DNA of 64,000 nt, from assembly GCF_030580675.1 (NCBI RefSeq), contig NZ_JAUQUB010000001.1, forward strand, positions 1,736,001 through 1,800,000, given 5' to 3'. The DNA is from Antiquaquibacter soli (lineage in GTDB: Bacteria; Actinomycetota; Actinomycetes; Actinomycetales; Microbacteriaceae). Shown piece by piece: positions 56,345 to 63,935 of the stretch (position 1 is the stretch's first letter; each line of letters opens with the position of its first letter). The notes beneath the pieces were generated by a model that was not told the DNA's origin, did not search any database, and saw only the letters and a program-made list of their open reading frames with translations. The position numbers were made by a program, and so were the translations under genes.

Positions 56345-56965
56345 CTAGCTCGTTTGGTCGTCTGAGTCAGCATTCTTTAAAGAGAAGGACTTGAAGTCGA
56401 TGTTCTCCACGTCGTTGACGAACAAGCGCAGAAGTTCACCCTGCGACTGCATCCGAGTGGGATGACCGAGGTCAGCACGCATCGCCTTGAGGATGTTTTC
56501 GAACCTGAGCATGGTGAGAGGTGCAGGCGGATTGTGGGCCGCCCCATTGCGGAAGGTGTTCCAAGCTCTGATGACTCCGCGCGAACCGTAGGTGATAAGG
56601 CGGGGCGTGATGTTCGCGTAAAACTTGCCCATCTCAGCAGGATTGTTCGCGATGCTCTTGACTTGCTGAGCTTTGGAATTCGATAGGTTGAAGATGCTCA
56701 TGAGGCCCCTCACCATGTCGTCGTAAAGGGCGGTCTTCTTGTCGCGAAGGGCAGCTTCCATCAGACGACGACGCTCCAGCGAGCGCGTAGTTAGGTAAGT
56801 GATGACAGGCACGAGAACGACGCCTGTCAGGGCGGCCACTGGCGTCTGCGTCGCCGGTGGCAGGGCCAAGAACCATGACGCAACAAACCATCCGATGAAC
56901 GCAAGTCCGGCCAGCACGACGATGAGAATTACAGAGCCCTGCAACAAAGGAAGAATACGTCTCAT
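56345..56965 (-). CDS. two-TM hypothetical protein (island)
   Basis: 206 residues. Two N-terminal membrane helices (about 9-33 and 43-60) are followed by a basic helical cytoplasmic domain (LERRRLMEAALRDKKTALYD) ending acidic. No family is recognised. AAGG lies seven bases before the ATG. Codon use is less GC-biased than in flanking genes. The two-helix plus helical-domain layout occurs in some defence effectors, but that is not evidence of function. Confidence 0.65.
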   Translation of the reverse strand: MRRILPLLQGSVILIVVLAGLAFIGWFVASWFLALPPATQTPVAALTGVVLVPVITYLTTRSLERRRLMEAALRDKKTALYDDMVRGLMSIFNLSNSKAQQVKSIANNPAEMGKFYANITPRLITYGSRGVIRAWNTFRNGAAHNPPAPLTMLRFENILKAMRADLGHPTRMQSQGELLRLFVNDVENIDFKSFSLKNADSDDQTS

Positions 56966-57048
56966 GAAATTCCCTTCGGTTGGGTCCAGTCAATGCTGAC
57001 AGATACCGAAGACAATTCAGGCTCAATGAGCGCCGAGAGGCCGCCAGT

Positions 57049-57400
57049 TCACCTCGCGGCGTTGAGATAGCGGTAGATGGTCGGCGCGCTCACACCCAGC
57101 GTCTTAGCAATGTCGGCATCGGAAAGGCCCACATCGAGCGCGGCCTTCTTGGAGCCGATAGGGCGAGGACGCCCTCCTACGCAACCCTGAGCGCGAGCAT
57201 CCGCGAGGCCGGAGCGCGTGCGGCGCTGGATGAATCGGCGCTCCACTTTGGCGATGACCGCCAGCAGGCCCGTGAATGCCTCCCGTGGAGGAGTCCACGC
57301 AGTCCTCGATGCTCTCAACGATGATGCCGCGCTCTCGGAGGTCGGAGAGCGTCAGGATGAAGAGGTGTTGGAACAAGTGTTGAGAATCGGGAGGGCCAGC
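57049..57400 (-). pseudogene. serine recombinase (resolvase/invertase) remnant, frameshifted
   Basis: Minus strand. One frame gives LSDLRERGIIVESIEDCVDS and then loses the pattern; the next frame picks up FTGLLAVIAKVERRFIQRRT, RSGLADARAQGCVGGRPRP and the HTH DADIAKTLGVSAPTIYRYL. Together these are the end of the catalytic domain and the complete DNA-binding tail of a Hin/Pin-type recombinase. The frame changes near 57290-57300. The N-terminal part with the catalytic Ser is missing. The 5' limit is approximate. Confidence 0.85.
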
Positions 57401-57490
57401 AAACGTGCGGATGTGAACTCCGGTTCTCATGTCGCACACTCGGAATGTTTTTATAGACCCGATTGACGAGCTGAGAAGCACTCACACCTC

Positions 57491-57496
57491 TATGCT
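57491..57496 (+). promoter_or_regulatory. -10 box of the GAF-protein operon
   Basis: TATGCT, six bases, ATG at 57503. A leaderless start even inside the island. Confidence 0.55.
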
Positions 57497-57502
57497 TGCC
57501 GA

Positions 57503-58450
57503 ATGCTCAAGAGTGTCGATGACGCCGCCAAGAAGGTTCCGATCAAGGCGGAGTTGTTCTTCTCCATCCTTCCGCTGGTGCTCGCTGTCCTATCTGCGAC
57601 GTCGTTTACGCTCCGAACCTATTTCTTGGATTTGGTTGCTAAAGCCGCCGCCGCGTCCAAGAATCCGCCTGTAGGACCGCCGCCGCAGGAGTGGTGGGAC
57701 GTGCCCATGTTCATCGTGGGCCTCGCGCTCTCGGTTCTCGCAGTCGCGGCACAGATCGTGAAGGTCGTGTACGACGTCAACAAGAAGCGATCTCAGGCAG
57801 TGCTCTTGAGCGAAGCCAAGAGCAACGCTGTTGTATCCGGAGAGGCCGCTGTGCAGGCAACGAGCGCGCTCACCGTGGCGATGCGGGACGCGCTGCAACC
57901 TCTCGCGGAGAACATCGCAGAGATGCCGTCGATGAAGCCATCGGTCGGCAGGAGCCATTTGCGCACCGTTGCAACATCAGCGACGGGCGCGCTTTACGCA
58001 TTGTTGGCCACGCGCGTCCCCGATGTGCGGACGAACGTGTTTGTCCTGAATGCCGATGGCAAGCAAATGAGGAACAGTGCGCACAGCGGTCGAGGGGGCA
58101 CGCCCAGTGCCTTCCTCGCGAGCACGCCAAATGGAAAGGCCGCTATCGAGTTCATCGCGGGGCAGCAGTCGGTCCTCTATGAGAATCTGGACGTGAAGGC
58201 CCCGCCAACTTGGCCCGGCTCTCGCTCTGGTTACAAGACGTTCATCTCGGTGCCGATCTTTGCGAGACGCAGCGTCGGAGATGACTCCGTGTACGGCATG
58301 GTCACTGTGGATTCGTGTCAAGCGAACTCACTGAGGGACGTGGATCTTCATACTGTCGAACTGGTCGCGGATATGGTCGCGACCGCCTTTGCCATAGCTG
58401 AGAATGCCGCAGCTAAGCCTGTAACTTCAAGGTCAGGGAGCGTAGGATGA
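57503..58450 (+). CDS. two-TM GAF-domain protein (island operon, gene 1)
   Basis: 315 residues. Membrane helices at about 17-37 and 67-90, then a helical linker (QAVLLSEAKSNAVVSGEAAV) and a GAF-like sensor domain at about 150-300 (TNVFVLNADGKQMRN, GYKTFISVPIFARR, VYGMVTVDS, HTVELVADMVATAFAIAE). It has no output enzyme domain. It probably senses a small molecule or redox change and signals to the two proteins encoded next. Its stop overlaps the next start by four bases. Confidence 0.72.
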   Translation: MLKSVDDAAKKVPIKAELFFSILPLVLAVLSATSFTLRTYFLDLVAKAAAASKNPPVGPPPQEWWDVPMFIVGLALSVLAVAAQIVKVVYDVNKKRSQAVLLSEAKSNAVVSGEAAVQATSALTVAMRDALQPLAENIAEMPSMKPSVGRSHLRTVATSATGALYALLATRVPDVRTNVFVLNADGKQMRNSAHSGRGGTPSAFLASTPNGKAAIEFIAGQQSVLYENLDVKAPPTWPGSRSGYKTFISVPIFARRSVGDDSVYGMVTVDSCQANSLRDVDLHTVELVADMVATAFAIAENAAAKPVTSRSGSVG

Positions 58451-58629
58451 GCGACATGAGCGACATCACGGTGCACAATTCGCACGCCGGTTTTGGCGTG
58501 ATTCGAGCTGCTCGCACGGGGCGCTACGAGCGTGATTTGTCGGATCGGAAGGTAGTCGAAGCCATCTGGGCGAAGGCCGACAAAGAGGCTCGAAACAGCC
58601 CTAACACGCAAGTCATCAAACACAAGTAG
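58447..58629 (+). CDS. 60-residue protein (island operon, gene 2)
   Basis: 60 residues, basic and hydrophilic, with a likely C-terminal helix (DRKVVEAIWAKADKEARN). The ATG overlaps the GAF-gene stop (ATGA). No family is recognised. Its size and place before the HEPN-like gene would suit an antitoxin or adaptor, which is inference only. Confidence 0.6.
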   Translation: MSDMSDITVHNSHAGFGVIRAARTGRYERDLSDRKVVEAIWAKADKEARNSPNTQVIKHK

Positions 58630-58668
58630 CTCGGTCGGCGCAGGCGCGCGATCATCTTGGACGAGTAC

Positions 58669-59385
58669 ATGGACGGCGACGATGTTCGTCTTGAACTTGA
58701 GGGCGGGTGGATCCAGTACAGCGATTTCCTGTACCGCGAAGTCGCTGGACGAGTGCTCGAGTTTCGACCGGCAGCGGGGACGCAAATCGTCCGCTTGACA
58801 TCGGAGAACGCGAGGGCGCTTGAGCACCTCACCGGAATTATCAACGATTTGCAGGCGACGGTGCGCTACTGCATCGTCTATGAATCGAGCTTCGAAAGCG
58901 CGCTGGACCCAGCAGTTCAAGACGCGCTATGGAAAGCGGCGCTCGTCACATACGCACGCTGCTTTGAGGCTGGAGTGCGCAAGTCCGAGCGACCCGATCT
59001 CAGCGTTCTGGACGACTTAGGCGATGCACGGAAGGCGCATGAGTACTTCATGACGTTGCGCTCGAAGTACGTCGCGCATTCGGTCAACGCACTGGAGATG
59101 AACATGACCTATGCCCTCCTGACAAACGACCGCGGCGAGACTGTCGTCGCGCGCGGGCCGGGGACCTTTCAGATCAGTTCTAACCCTCTGAACGAGCAAG
59201 GATCCAACACACTAAAGCGGCTGGCGGAAACACTGCTCCATCAAGCTCAGGAGCGTCACGGCTCCCTCTCAGAGGCCGTTATGGACGAGCTGCACGATAT
59301 GTCCCAAGAGGAGCTTCTAGCGCTGCCAGTGATTACAAGTCACGTCGCCCCGGACGTTGCATCTATGAGACAGACGCGGAGATAG
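58669..59385 (+). CDS. protein with HEPN-like R-X5-H motif (island operon, gene 3)
   Basis: 238 residues from ATG 58669, which has GGACGAG eight bases upstream; a TTG at 58657 would add four residues. A mostly helical protein with the segment FMTLRSKYVAHSVNALEMN, in which R131 and H137 form an R-X5-H motif. This looks like HEPN-fold proteins such as AbiU2, many of which are RNases in abortive infection or toxin-antitoxin systems. The match is a short motif, so the family is not certain. Confidence 0.6.
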   Translation: MDGDDVRLELEGGWIQYSDFLYREVAGRVLEFRPAAGTQIVRLTSENARALEHLTGIINDLQATVRYCIVYESSFESALDPAVQDALWKAALVTYARCFEAGVRKSERPDLSVLDDLGDARKAHEYFMTLRSKYVAHSVNALEMNMTYALLTNDRGETVVARGPGTFQISSNPLNEQGSNTLKRLAETLLHQAQERHGSLSEAVMDELHDMSQEELLALPVITSHVAPDVASMRQTRR

Positions 59386-59453
59386 GTCGAAGCCCGCTCT
59401 GGGGTTCACGAACAGAGCGTGCCTCGGTGGGGGAGGACGGCCCCGGCCGCTGG

Positions 59454-59750
59454 CTAGTTTTTCTCCTCGGCCATTAGCGCAGCAACCGGACCGGCAGGGA
59501 TGCTGGTCCCTCGACCCGAATCTTCGTCAAACAGGACGCCCAATACATCACGCAGCGGCCGGCAGGGATATTCATGACCTCGCCTCGCTCTACGAAGCGG
59601 CTCACCCGATCTTCCGTCGTGTCGAGTGCGTGCAGGACCTAGAGCCCTTCCGGGCGGAGTTGGCGAATCTCACCCCACCGGTAGCTTGCCCACTTTGATT
59701 GGCACGTCCGTGCCCGCGAGAGATGGTGAACGCTGAAGCGTGATGGTCAC
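59454..59750 (-). pseudogene. decayed gene B of an overlapping pair
   Basis: Minus strand from GTG 59750. VTITLQRSPSLAGTDVPIKV reads into a GGGG run where the frame shifts. The next frame gives WGEIRQLRPEGL, an in-frame TAG, then VLHALDTTEDRVSRFVERGE. A second shift leads to RPLRDVLGVLFDEDSGRGTS and a TAG at 59456-59454. Protein-like sequence continues through at least three lesions. Family unknown. Confidence 0.6.
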
Positions 59751-59967
59751 CGAACCCAAACACGTGGGTCGTACATGTGGGAGAACGTCCCTTGCGTCAT
59801 CAGGACGGAGTTGTCCCAAATGGGCCGACCGTCGGCGGGACTGATGAGCGCTCCGCCGAACCACCCCGCATCCGTTGCCTCGACGTGCTTGTCCAACTCG
59901 GCTAGTGCCTGTTGGGATCATCGGGCATGGAAGAGTCGCCCATCCTCATGACTTTCAGAGGGCTCAT
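59747..59967 (-). pseudogene. decayed gene A of an overlapping pair
   Basis: Minus strand from ATG 59967: MSPLKVMRMGDSSMPDDPNR, then a stop. One frame over, LAELDKHVEATDAGWFGGAL and ISPADGRPIWDNSVLMTQG continue to a TGA at 59747 that overlaps the GTG of gene B (GTGA). A single-base loss explains the break. About 70 residues when intact; family unknown. Confidence 0.6.
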
Positions 59968-60159
59968 CAGCGCCAATCCACTAATTAGCACCCGAAGGTA
60001 GAACGGTCATCGGAAATCTCCACGAGCATCGCCCAAATTAGGCGGTTGGGGCGGTGCGTTTTCTGTGTGTGGTCGACCTCGGAGTGATGCCTCGAACGAG
60101 TGGGTTCCAAAGCTACTCCCGCCTTGGTGATACGTGGATCGCGCCCCTAAGGAAGGGTA
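59968..60159. other. non-coding stretch in the island
   Basis: I see no gene, repeat or structured element here. Confidence 0.4.
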
Positions 60160-60771
60160 TTAAACCCACCCGAAGAGCGCCGCAAGGAATGCCACGATCA
60201 AACCAGCGATGACCGCTAGCACCAGTCCGCTGACCACCCTCCCCGCGCGCGTCCACCCGAGTCTGTAGCGTGCGCCGCGCCTTCGAGCCTTCGGGCCATG
60301 TGAAGGCAGGGAGGGCGGGTCGATCAAGCGCCAAGAGGATTCGAAGCGGAGTCCTTCGTTCTCGCGGAGCAAAGTAGCAAGGGCATTCTCCAGAGCGGCC
60401 CGTATGGCGAGTCCGCGCTCATCGTTGTGGTCCACGTTCACGACAATGCGCGTCTCCTCTGCGGCGAACGTGGCCTCCAGCTCTATCCCCGAGGGCCCCT
60501 CCCACTCAGACTCGAAGTTGAACATGTCCCCAGTCAGCTTGTCCGGGACCAGCCTCAGCGCGACGAGCTTGTCTGTCAGCGCATCGAACGTTGCCGCACT
60601 TACCTCGGCCCGTAGCTCGTGCGTCTCGGCGATGTACTCGCCGAGCTCGAAGTGATTGCCCCCGTCTGCTACAGCTCTCTCCAGCACGACGGCAATGTCA
60701 CGCGCCAGCTCCCACCCGTCGCTCACATCGATAGGCGACTTCACGACCAGCTCTAGGCTCTGACCGGCCAA
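60160..60771 (-). CDS. tail-anchored hypothetical protein (island)
   Basis: 203 residues. A soluble alpha/beta region (about 1-155) is followed by a basic stretch (KARRRGARYRLGWTRAGR) and one C-terminal membrane helix (about 177-200). It starts with TTG at 60771, supported by GGAG eight bases upstream. No family is recognised. Confidence 0.6.
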   Translation of the reverse strand: MAGQSLELVVKSPIDVSDGWELARDIAVVLERAVADGGNHFELGEYIAETHELRAEVSAATFDALTDKLVALRLVPDKLTGDMFNFESEWEGPSGIELEATFAAEETRIVVNVDHNDERGLAIRAALENALATLLRENEGLRFESSWRLIDPPSLPSHGPKARRRGARYRLGWTRAGRVVSGLVLAVIAGLIVAFLAALFGWV

Positions 60772-61085
60772 CGGCGGCGCTCCAATCGTGGCGGGGACTC
60801 GGGTGCTGAAATCCTTCCATAGCTCGTAGATCGACTCTCTCCCTGCTCCCTAGTTGCTCCCCAACTGGCTACAACGAGTCTCGGCACGAAGGCCTCATCT
60901 TCCTGAATGACTGGAAACTGGGTGGCCCTCTGGCCTGAGAACTGCTCGCGAATCAGTGATCCAAACGGATTACGCGGATTCGATTCCCGGAATCCTCTCC
61001 GACATCGGCCCCTGCGGCGAATGTTCCGATTGTGTCGCTATACAGTCGGCTATTCCGACGAAATGGGAACACTCGTCGCCGCGCG
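60772..61085. other. non-coding right end of the island
   Basis: 314 bases. The only element seen is the degenerate tRNA-Gly copy at 60953-60999. Confidence 0.5.
60953..60999 (+). repeat. right att-like site (degenerate tRNA-Gly copy)
   Basis: The 38 bases from 60961 match tRNA-Gly 56061-56098 at 33 positions, including ATTACGCGG and TTCGATTCCCG. It lacks the 5' half, so it is not a tRNA gene. Confidence 0.7.
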
Positions 61086-61430
61086 TCAGTTTCTCGGCCC
61101 CATGATGAGGTCAGGCGCCTCTCCCATTGGCATAGGGAACCAGCCCAGGAACGTCACTCCCTCGTCGGTCGCGTCGAAGCGACCGATCGTCTCATCACCG
61201 GGCTCGAAGAAGGTGTCGCCCGGGCCCAGCATCCGCTCCGGGCCGTCGCCGACCTGGAAGTGCACGGAGCCGCTCTCGATGACGCCGAATACCGGACCGT
61301 TGTGCCAGTGGGCTCCCGGCTGGACGCCCGGGGCGAGCGTGATCCGCCGAACCTCGACGTGTCCGATCTCTGCGGGGCTCGCGAGGACGTGATCGGCGAG
61401 GGTCATGCGGACGACGGGGTGCTGCTCCAT
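61086..61430 (-). CDS. cupin domain protein
   Basis: 114 residues. Cupin motif 1 is PGVQPGAHWHNGPVFGVIES with two His ligands, and motif 2 lies in LGPGDTFFEPGD. A small single-domain cupin of unknown substrate. The ATG at 61430 has GGAGG unusually close; an upstream GTG in frame is possible. Follows the VOC gene by 11 bases. Confidence 0.82.
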   Translation of the reverse strand: MEQHPVVRMTLADHVLASPAEIGHVEVRRITLAPGVQPGAHWHNGPVFGVIESGSVHFQVGDGPERMLGPGDTFFEPGDETIGRFDATDEGVTFLGWFPMPMGEAPDLIMGPRN

Positions 61431-61441
61431 GCCTCCGAAGA

Positions 61442-61822
61442 CTAGCTCGCGATCTCCCACACGTGCCCGTCCGGGTCGCGGAAGCACGCGGTGCGGATGC
61501 CCCACGGGCGGTCCTGCGGCCCGTTGAGGAGTTGGGCGCCGCGCGACACTACGAGCTCCGCCGTGGCATCCACGTCCTCGACCGTGATCGTGTACTGGGC
61601 CGTCGCGCCGTCGACCGAGCGGCCCACGAGTGCCGGCTCGATGAGACCGCGGCCTTCTTCCGCCTGCAGCAGGTTGATGAGCGTGTTGCCGAAGTCGAAG
61701 ACGGCGGATGCCTCGTCCTGGTAGTGCACGGGAAGCCCGAAGACCTCCGCGTAGAAGTCGCGCGCGCGGGGCACATCGTCGACGAACAGGGTGATAGCGG
61801 TGATGGGGCCGGGAAAGGTCAT
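61442..61822 (-). CDS. VOC (glyoxalase/dioxygenase) superfamily protein
   Basis: 126 residues. Two beta-alpha-beta-beta-beta modules: ITLFVDDVPRARDFYAEVFG and AQYTITVEDVDATAELVV, ending CFRDPDGHVWEIAS with the family's Glu ligand. A stand-alone metalloenzyme or binding protein of unknown substrate. The ATG is six bases after TATGCT, so it is probably leaderless; the cupin follows. Confidence 0.9.
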   Translation of the reverse strand: MTFPGPITAITLFVDDVPRARDFYAEVFGLPVHYQDEASAVFDFGNTLINLLQAEEGRGLIEPALVGRSVDGATAQYTITVEDVDATAELVVSRGAQLLNGPQDRPWGIRTACFRDPDGHVWEIAS

Positions 61823-61828
61823 TCGTCC

Positions 61829-61834
61829 AGCATA
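61829..61834 (-). promoter_or_regulatory. -10 box of a leaderless promoter (VOC gene)
   Basis: Minus strand TATGCT, GGACGA, then ATG at 61822. Confidence 0.6.
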
Positions 61835-61846
61835 TGTGGACGGTGT

Positions 61847-62719
61847 TTACATGGCCAAGGCCCGCGCGATGACCGCGCGTGCCGCATCCCCCTCGGGCAT
61901 CGGCAGGATCGGGTAGTTGTGGATCATGCCCACCCCCTCGTGGAAATCGAGCGGGATGCCCTCTTCCGCCGCCCGCGCGACGAGTCGATGCGCGTCCGCG
62001 TTGAGGATGTCGCGCGTGCCACTGAACATCGTGATCGGGCCGAGGCCGCGCAGCACGCCGTGGATGGGGCTCACGAGCGGATCGTCCACGGGGAGCTCCG
62101 CGCGGTAGAGGGCGCCCGCCGCTCGGGTGCCGGGCACGGCGAGCCATGGGTCGCTTGGCTCGATCTCGGCCAGGCGCGGATCGCTGCCCGAGATGTCGAG
62201 CCACGGGGCGATGAGCACGGTCGCGCTGAGGGGCGAGGCGCCGCGATCCCGGAGAACCTGGGCGACGGCGAGAGCCATCCCGCCGCCCGAGGAGTCGCCG
62301 AGCACGGCGGTCGCCCCGCTCGACTCGATCAGATCGGCCACGACCGGCACGACCGTCGAGGCGGTACCCAGCGGGGCGAGCGGCATGATCGGCACGACGA
62401 ACTCGGCTCCCGACTCCGAGGCGAGCTTCGCGAGGAACGTCCAGTGGACGGGGTCGATCTCGAAGGAGTAGACGCCGCCGTGCAGGTAGACGGCCCGGCG
62501 GCCGGCGGGAGAATCCGTCGCTCGCACGGTGAAGACGGGCCACCCCGCGAACTCGGAGCGATCGAAGTCGACGCCCCGACGCGGCCGCGGTTCGAAGGGG
62601 TGGGGATGCTCGCGCGCCCGTCGCACGGCAGCGAGGGTCCGCTCCGCCGAGCGGAACTGGCGCTTGGAGCCGCGCAGAGTGATGACAAGAGGGGCGAGAC
62701 GGCTCAGCAGACTCGCCAC
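61847..62719 (-). CDS. alpha/beta hydrolase, HSL type
   Basis: 290 residues. The oxyanion HGG is in AVYLHGGVYSF, the nucleophile Ser in LGDSSGGGMALA, the Asp in SGTRDILNADAH and the His in EGVGMIHNYPI. A hormone-sensitive-lipase-type esterase with a preference for short acyl esters in the family. The GTG start is twelve bases after the TAG stop of the 57-residue gene; a weak TAGTCC box at that stop has the leaderless spacing. Confidence 0.9.
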   Translation of the reverse strand: MASLLSRLAPLVITLRGSKRQFRSAERTLAAVRRAREHPHPFEPRPRRGVDFDRSEFAGWPVFTVRATDSPAGRRAVYLHGGVYSFEIDPVHWTFLAKLASESGAEFVVPIMPLAPLGTASTVVPVVADLIESSGATAVLGDSSGGGMALAVAQVLRDRGASPLSATVLIAPWLDISGSDPRLAEIEPSDPWLAVPGTRAAGALYRAELPVDDPLVSPIHGVLRGLGPITMFSGTRDILNADAHRLVARAAEEGIPLDFHEGVGMIHNYPILPMPEGDAARAVIARALAM

Positions 62720-62728
62720 GGCGCAGGA

Positions 62729-62902
62729 CTAGCCGTCGATGCGCTTGAGCACGTGGACGGGAATCGCCAGCCCGATGCTCGACGCCAGGATGCCGCCGAG
62801 GAACACCGCGGCCTCCCAGCCGGGCACGTAGAAGGCGGATCCCATGAGGTACATGCCCGCGATGAAGATGGCGAGGGAGACGAGGAACACGATGATCTTC
62901 AC
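62729..62902 (-). CDS. 57-residue small membrane protein
   Basis: MKIIVFLVSLAIFIAGMYLM opens the first of two helices; the second is AAVFLGGILASSIGLAIPVH, and the tail is LKRIDG. A two-helix membrane protein of unknown role. The GTG at 62902 is six bases after TAGGAT. Confidence 0.75.
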   Translation of the reverse strand: MKIIVFLVSLAIFIAGMYLMGSAFYVPGWEAAVFLGGILASSIGLAIPVHVLKRIDG

Positions 62903-62908
62903 GGGATC

Positions 62909-62914
62909 ATCCTA
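62909..62914 (-). promoter_or_regulatory. -10 box of a leaderless promoter (57-residue protein)
   Basis: Minus strand TAGGAT, GATCCC, then GTG at 62902. Confidence 0.6.
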
Positions 62915-63047
62915 CCGGGGCCACGCGACCCCCGTTCGGGGGCGTAACGCGTGTACCCCGGGGTCACCTAATATGAGGACCGCGAGCTTGACCCGAAGCG
63001 CGCTCGCTTATCCCGAGTCACTAGTCCTTACCCGAAGGCTTACCCTC

Positions 63048-63209
63048 ATGCTTGACGCGCCTACGCTCGCGCCCTTTGGCTGGTACCCCGACCCCGCAGG
63101 CAGCGGACTGCTGCGCTGGTGGGATGGCTCATCGTGGACGGAGCGCCTCGAGCGCCCCCGCCCCGAGGTGCAGCCCGCTTTCGGGTACTCCTCGCGCCTC
63201 GCGTCCTGA
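63048..63209 (+). CDS. DUF2510 domain protein
   Basis: 53 residues, almost entirely the DUF2510 motif: FGWYPDPAGSGLLRWWDGSS then WTERLE. The domain is usually a short module at the end of actinobacterial membrane proteins, so a stand-alone copy is unusual. A GAAGG site precedes the ATG and a TAATAT box is at 62969-62974. Convergent with the response regulator. Confidence 0.78.
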   Translation: MLDAPTLAPFGWYPDPAGSGLLRWWDGSSWTERLERPRPEVQPAFGYSSRLAS

Positions 63210-63222
63210 CGCTCGCGAGCGA

Positions 63223-63876
63223 TCACTCGCCCGAGCGCTGAAGCCAGGCGAGCACGGCGAGCACCCTCCGGTGGTCGCTGCCCGAGTCATCCAGCGCGAG
63301 CTTCTGGAAGATCGACGTCACGTTCTTCTCCACGGCGCCCGTACCGATCACGAGGGAGTCCGCGATCGCCGCGTTCGTGCGCCCCTCCGCCATGAGGGCG
63401 AGCACCTCCCGCTCGCGCGGAGTGAGGCGCTCGAGCGGGTTCTGCCGGCGCCCGAGCAGCTGAGCGACCACCTCGGGATCGAGGACGGTCCCGCCGCTCG
63501 CAATGCGCTGAACCGCGTCCTTCAGCTCGTCGAGCGAGGCGACCCGGTCCTTCAGCAGGTAACCCACTCCCCCGCGCCCGCCGGACAGGAGCTCCTGCGC
63601 GTAGGCGACCTCGACATACTGCGAGAGCAGCAGGATGCCCGCCTCCGGCAGGAGGGCTCGGACTCGGATGGCCGCCCGCACGCCCTCGTCGCGAAACGTC
63701 GGCGGCATCCGGACGTCGAGGATGACGAGGTCCGGGGCCACGTCGACGAGCTCCTCGAGGAGCCGTTCCGCGTCTCCGTACGACGCCGCCACCTCGACGC
63801 CGGCTTCCTCGAGCACTCGAACGAGTCCCTCGCGGAGTAGTACAGAGTCGTCGGCGACGACCACACGGGTGGGCAT
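63223..63876 (-). CDS. NarL/LuxR family response regulator
   Basis: 217 residues. The receiver domain has the acidic pocket VVVADDS, the phospho-acceptor D54 (LVILDVRMPP) and K109 (GYLLKDRV). The C-terminal HTH is LTPREREVLALMAEGRTNAA and VEKNVTSIFQKLAL. It is paired with the histidine kinase encoded just upstream. The ATG is seven bases after TACGAT, so it can be transcribed separately from the kinase. Confidence 0.93.
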   Translation of the reverse strand: MPTRVVVADDSVLLREGLVRVLEEAGVEVAASYGDAERLLEELVDVAPDLVILDVRMPPTFRDEGVRAAIRVRALLPEAGILLLSQYVEVAYAQELLSGGRGGVGYLLKDRVASLDELKDAVQRIASGGTVLDPEVVAQLLGRRQNPLERLTPREREVLALMAEGRTNAAIADSLVIGTGAVEKNVTSIFQKLALDDSGSDHRRVLAVLAWLQRSGE

Positions 63877-63883
63877 GGCCACC

Positions 63884-63889
63884 ATCGTA
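63884..63889 (-). promoter_or_regulatory. -10 box of the response regulator gene
   Basis: Minus strand TACGAT, seven bases, ATG at 63876. Confidence 0.5.
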
Positions 63890-63935
63890 GGGGAGGCGAT
63901 GATCCGCTCTTCTGGGCGGGTCGGCGCGAGCAGGG

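Larger units (their letters stand above)
56099..60999. mobile_element. decayed island next to tRNA-Gly
   Basis: About 4.9 kb, lower in GC and with more AT-ending codons than either flank. It lies between the tRNA-Gly gene and a degenerate copy of its 3' half. It carries a broken serine recombinase, several unrecognised genes and gene fragments. No complete integrase is present, so it is probably immobile. Confidence 0.65.

Noticed and set aside
59670-59921. An 83-codon open frame on the minus strand
   Set aside because: Its N-terminal half is out of frame with the protein-like sequence; only its end is part of the decayed gene B.
60953-60999. A possible second tRNA-Gly gene
   Set aside because: Only the 3' half is present and the acceptor stem has no 5' partner; it fits an att remnant.
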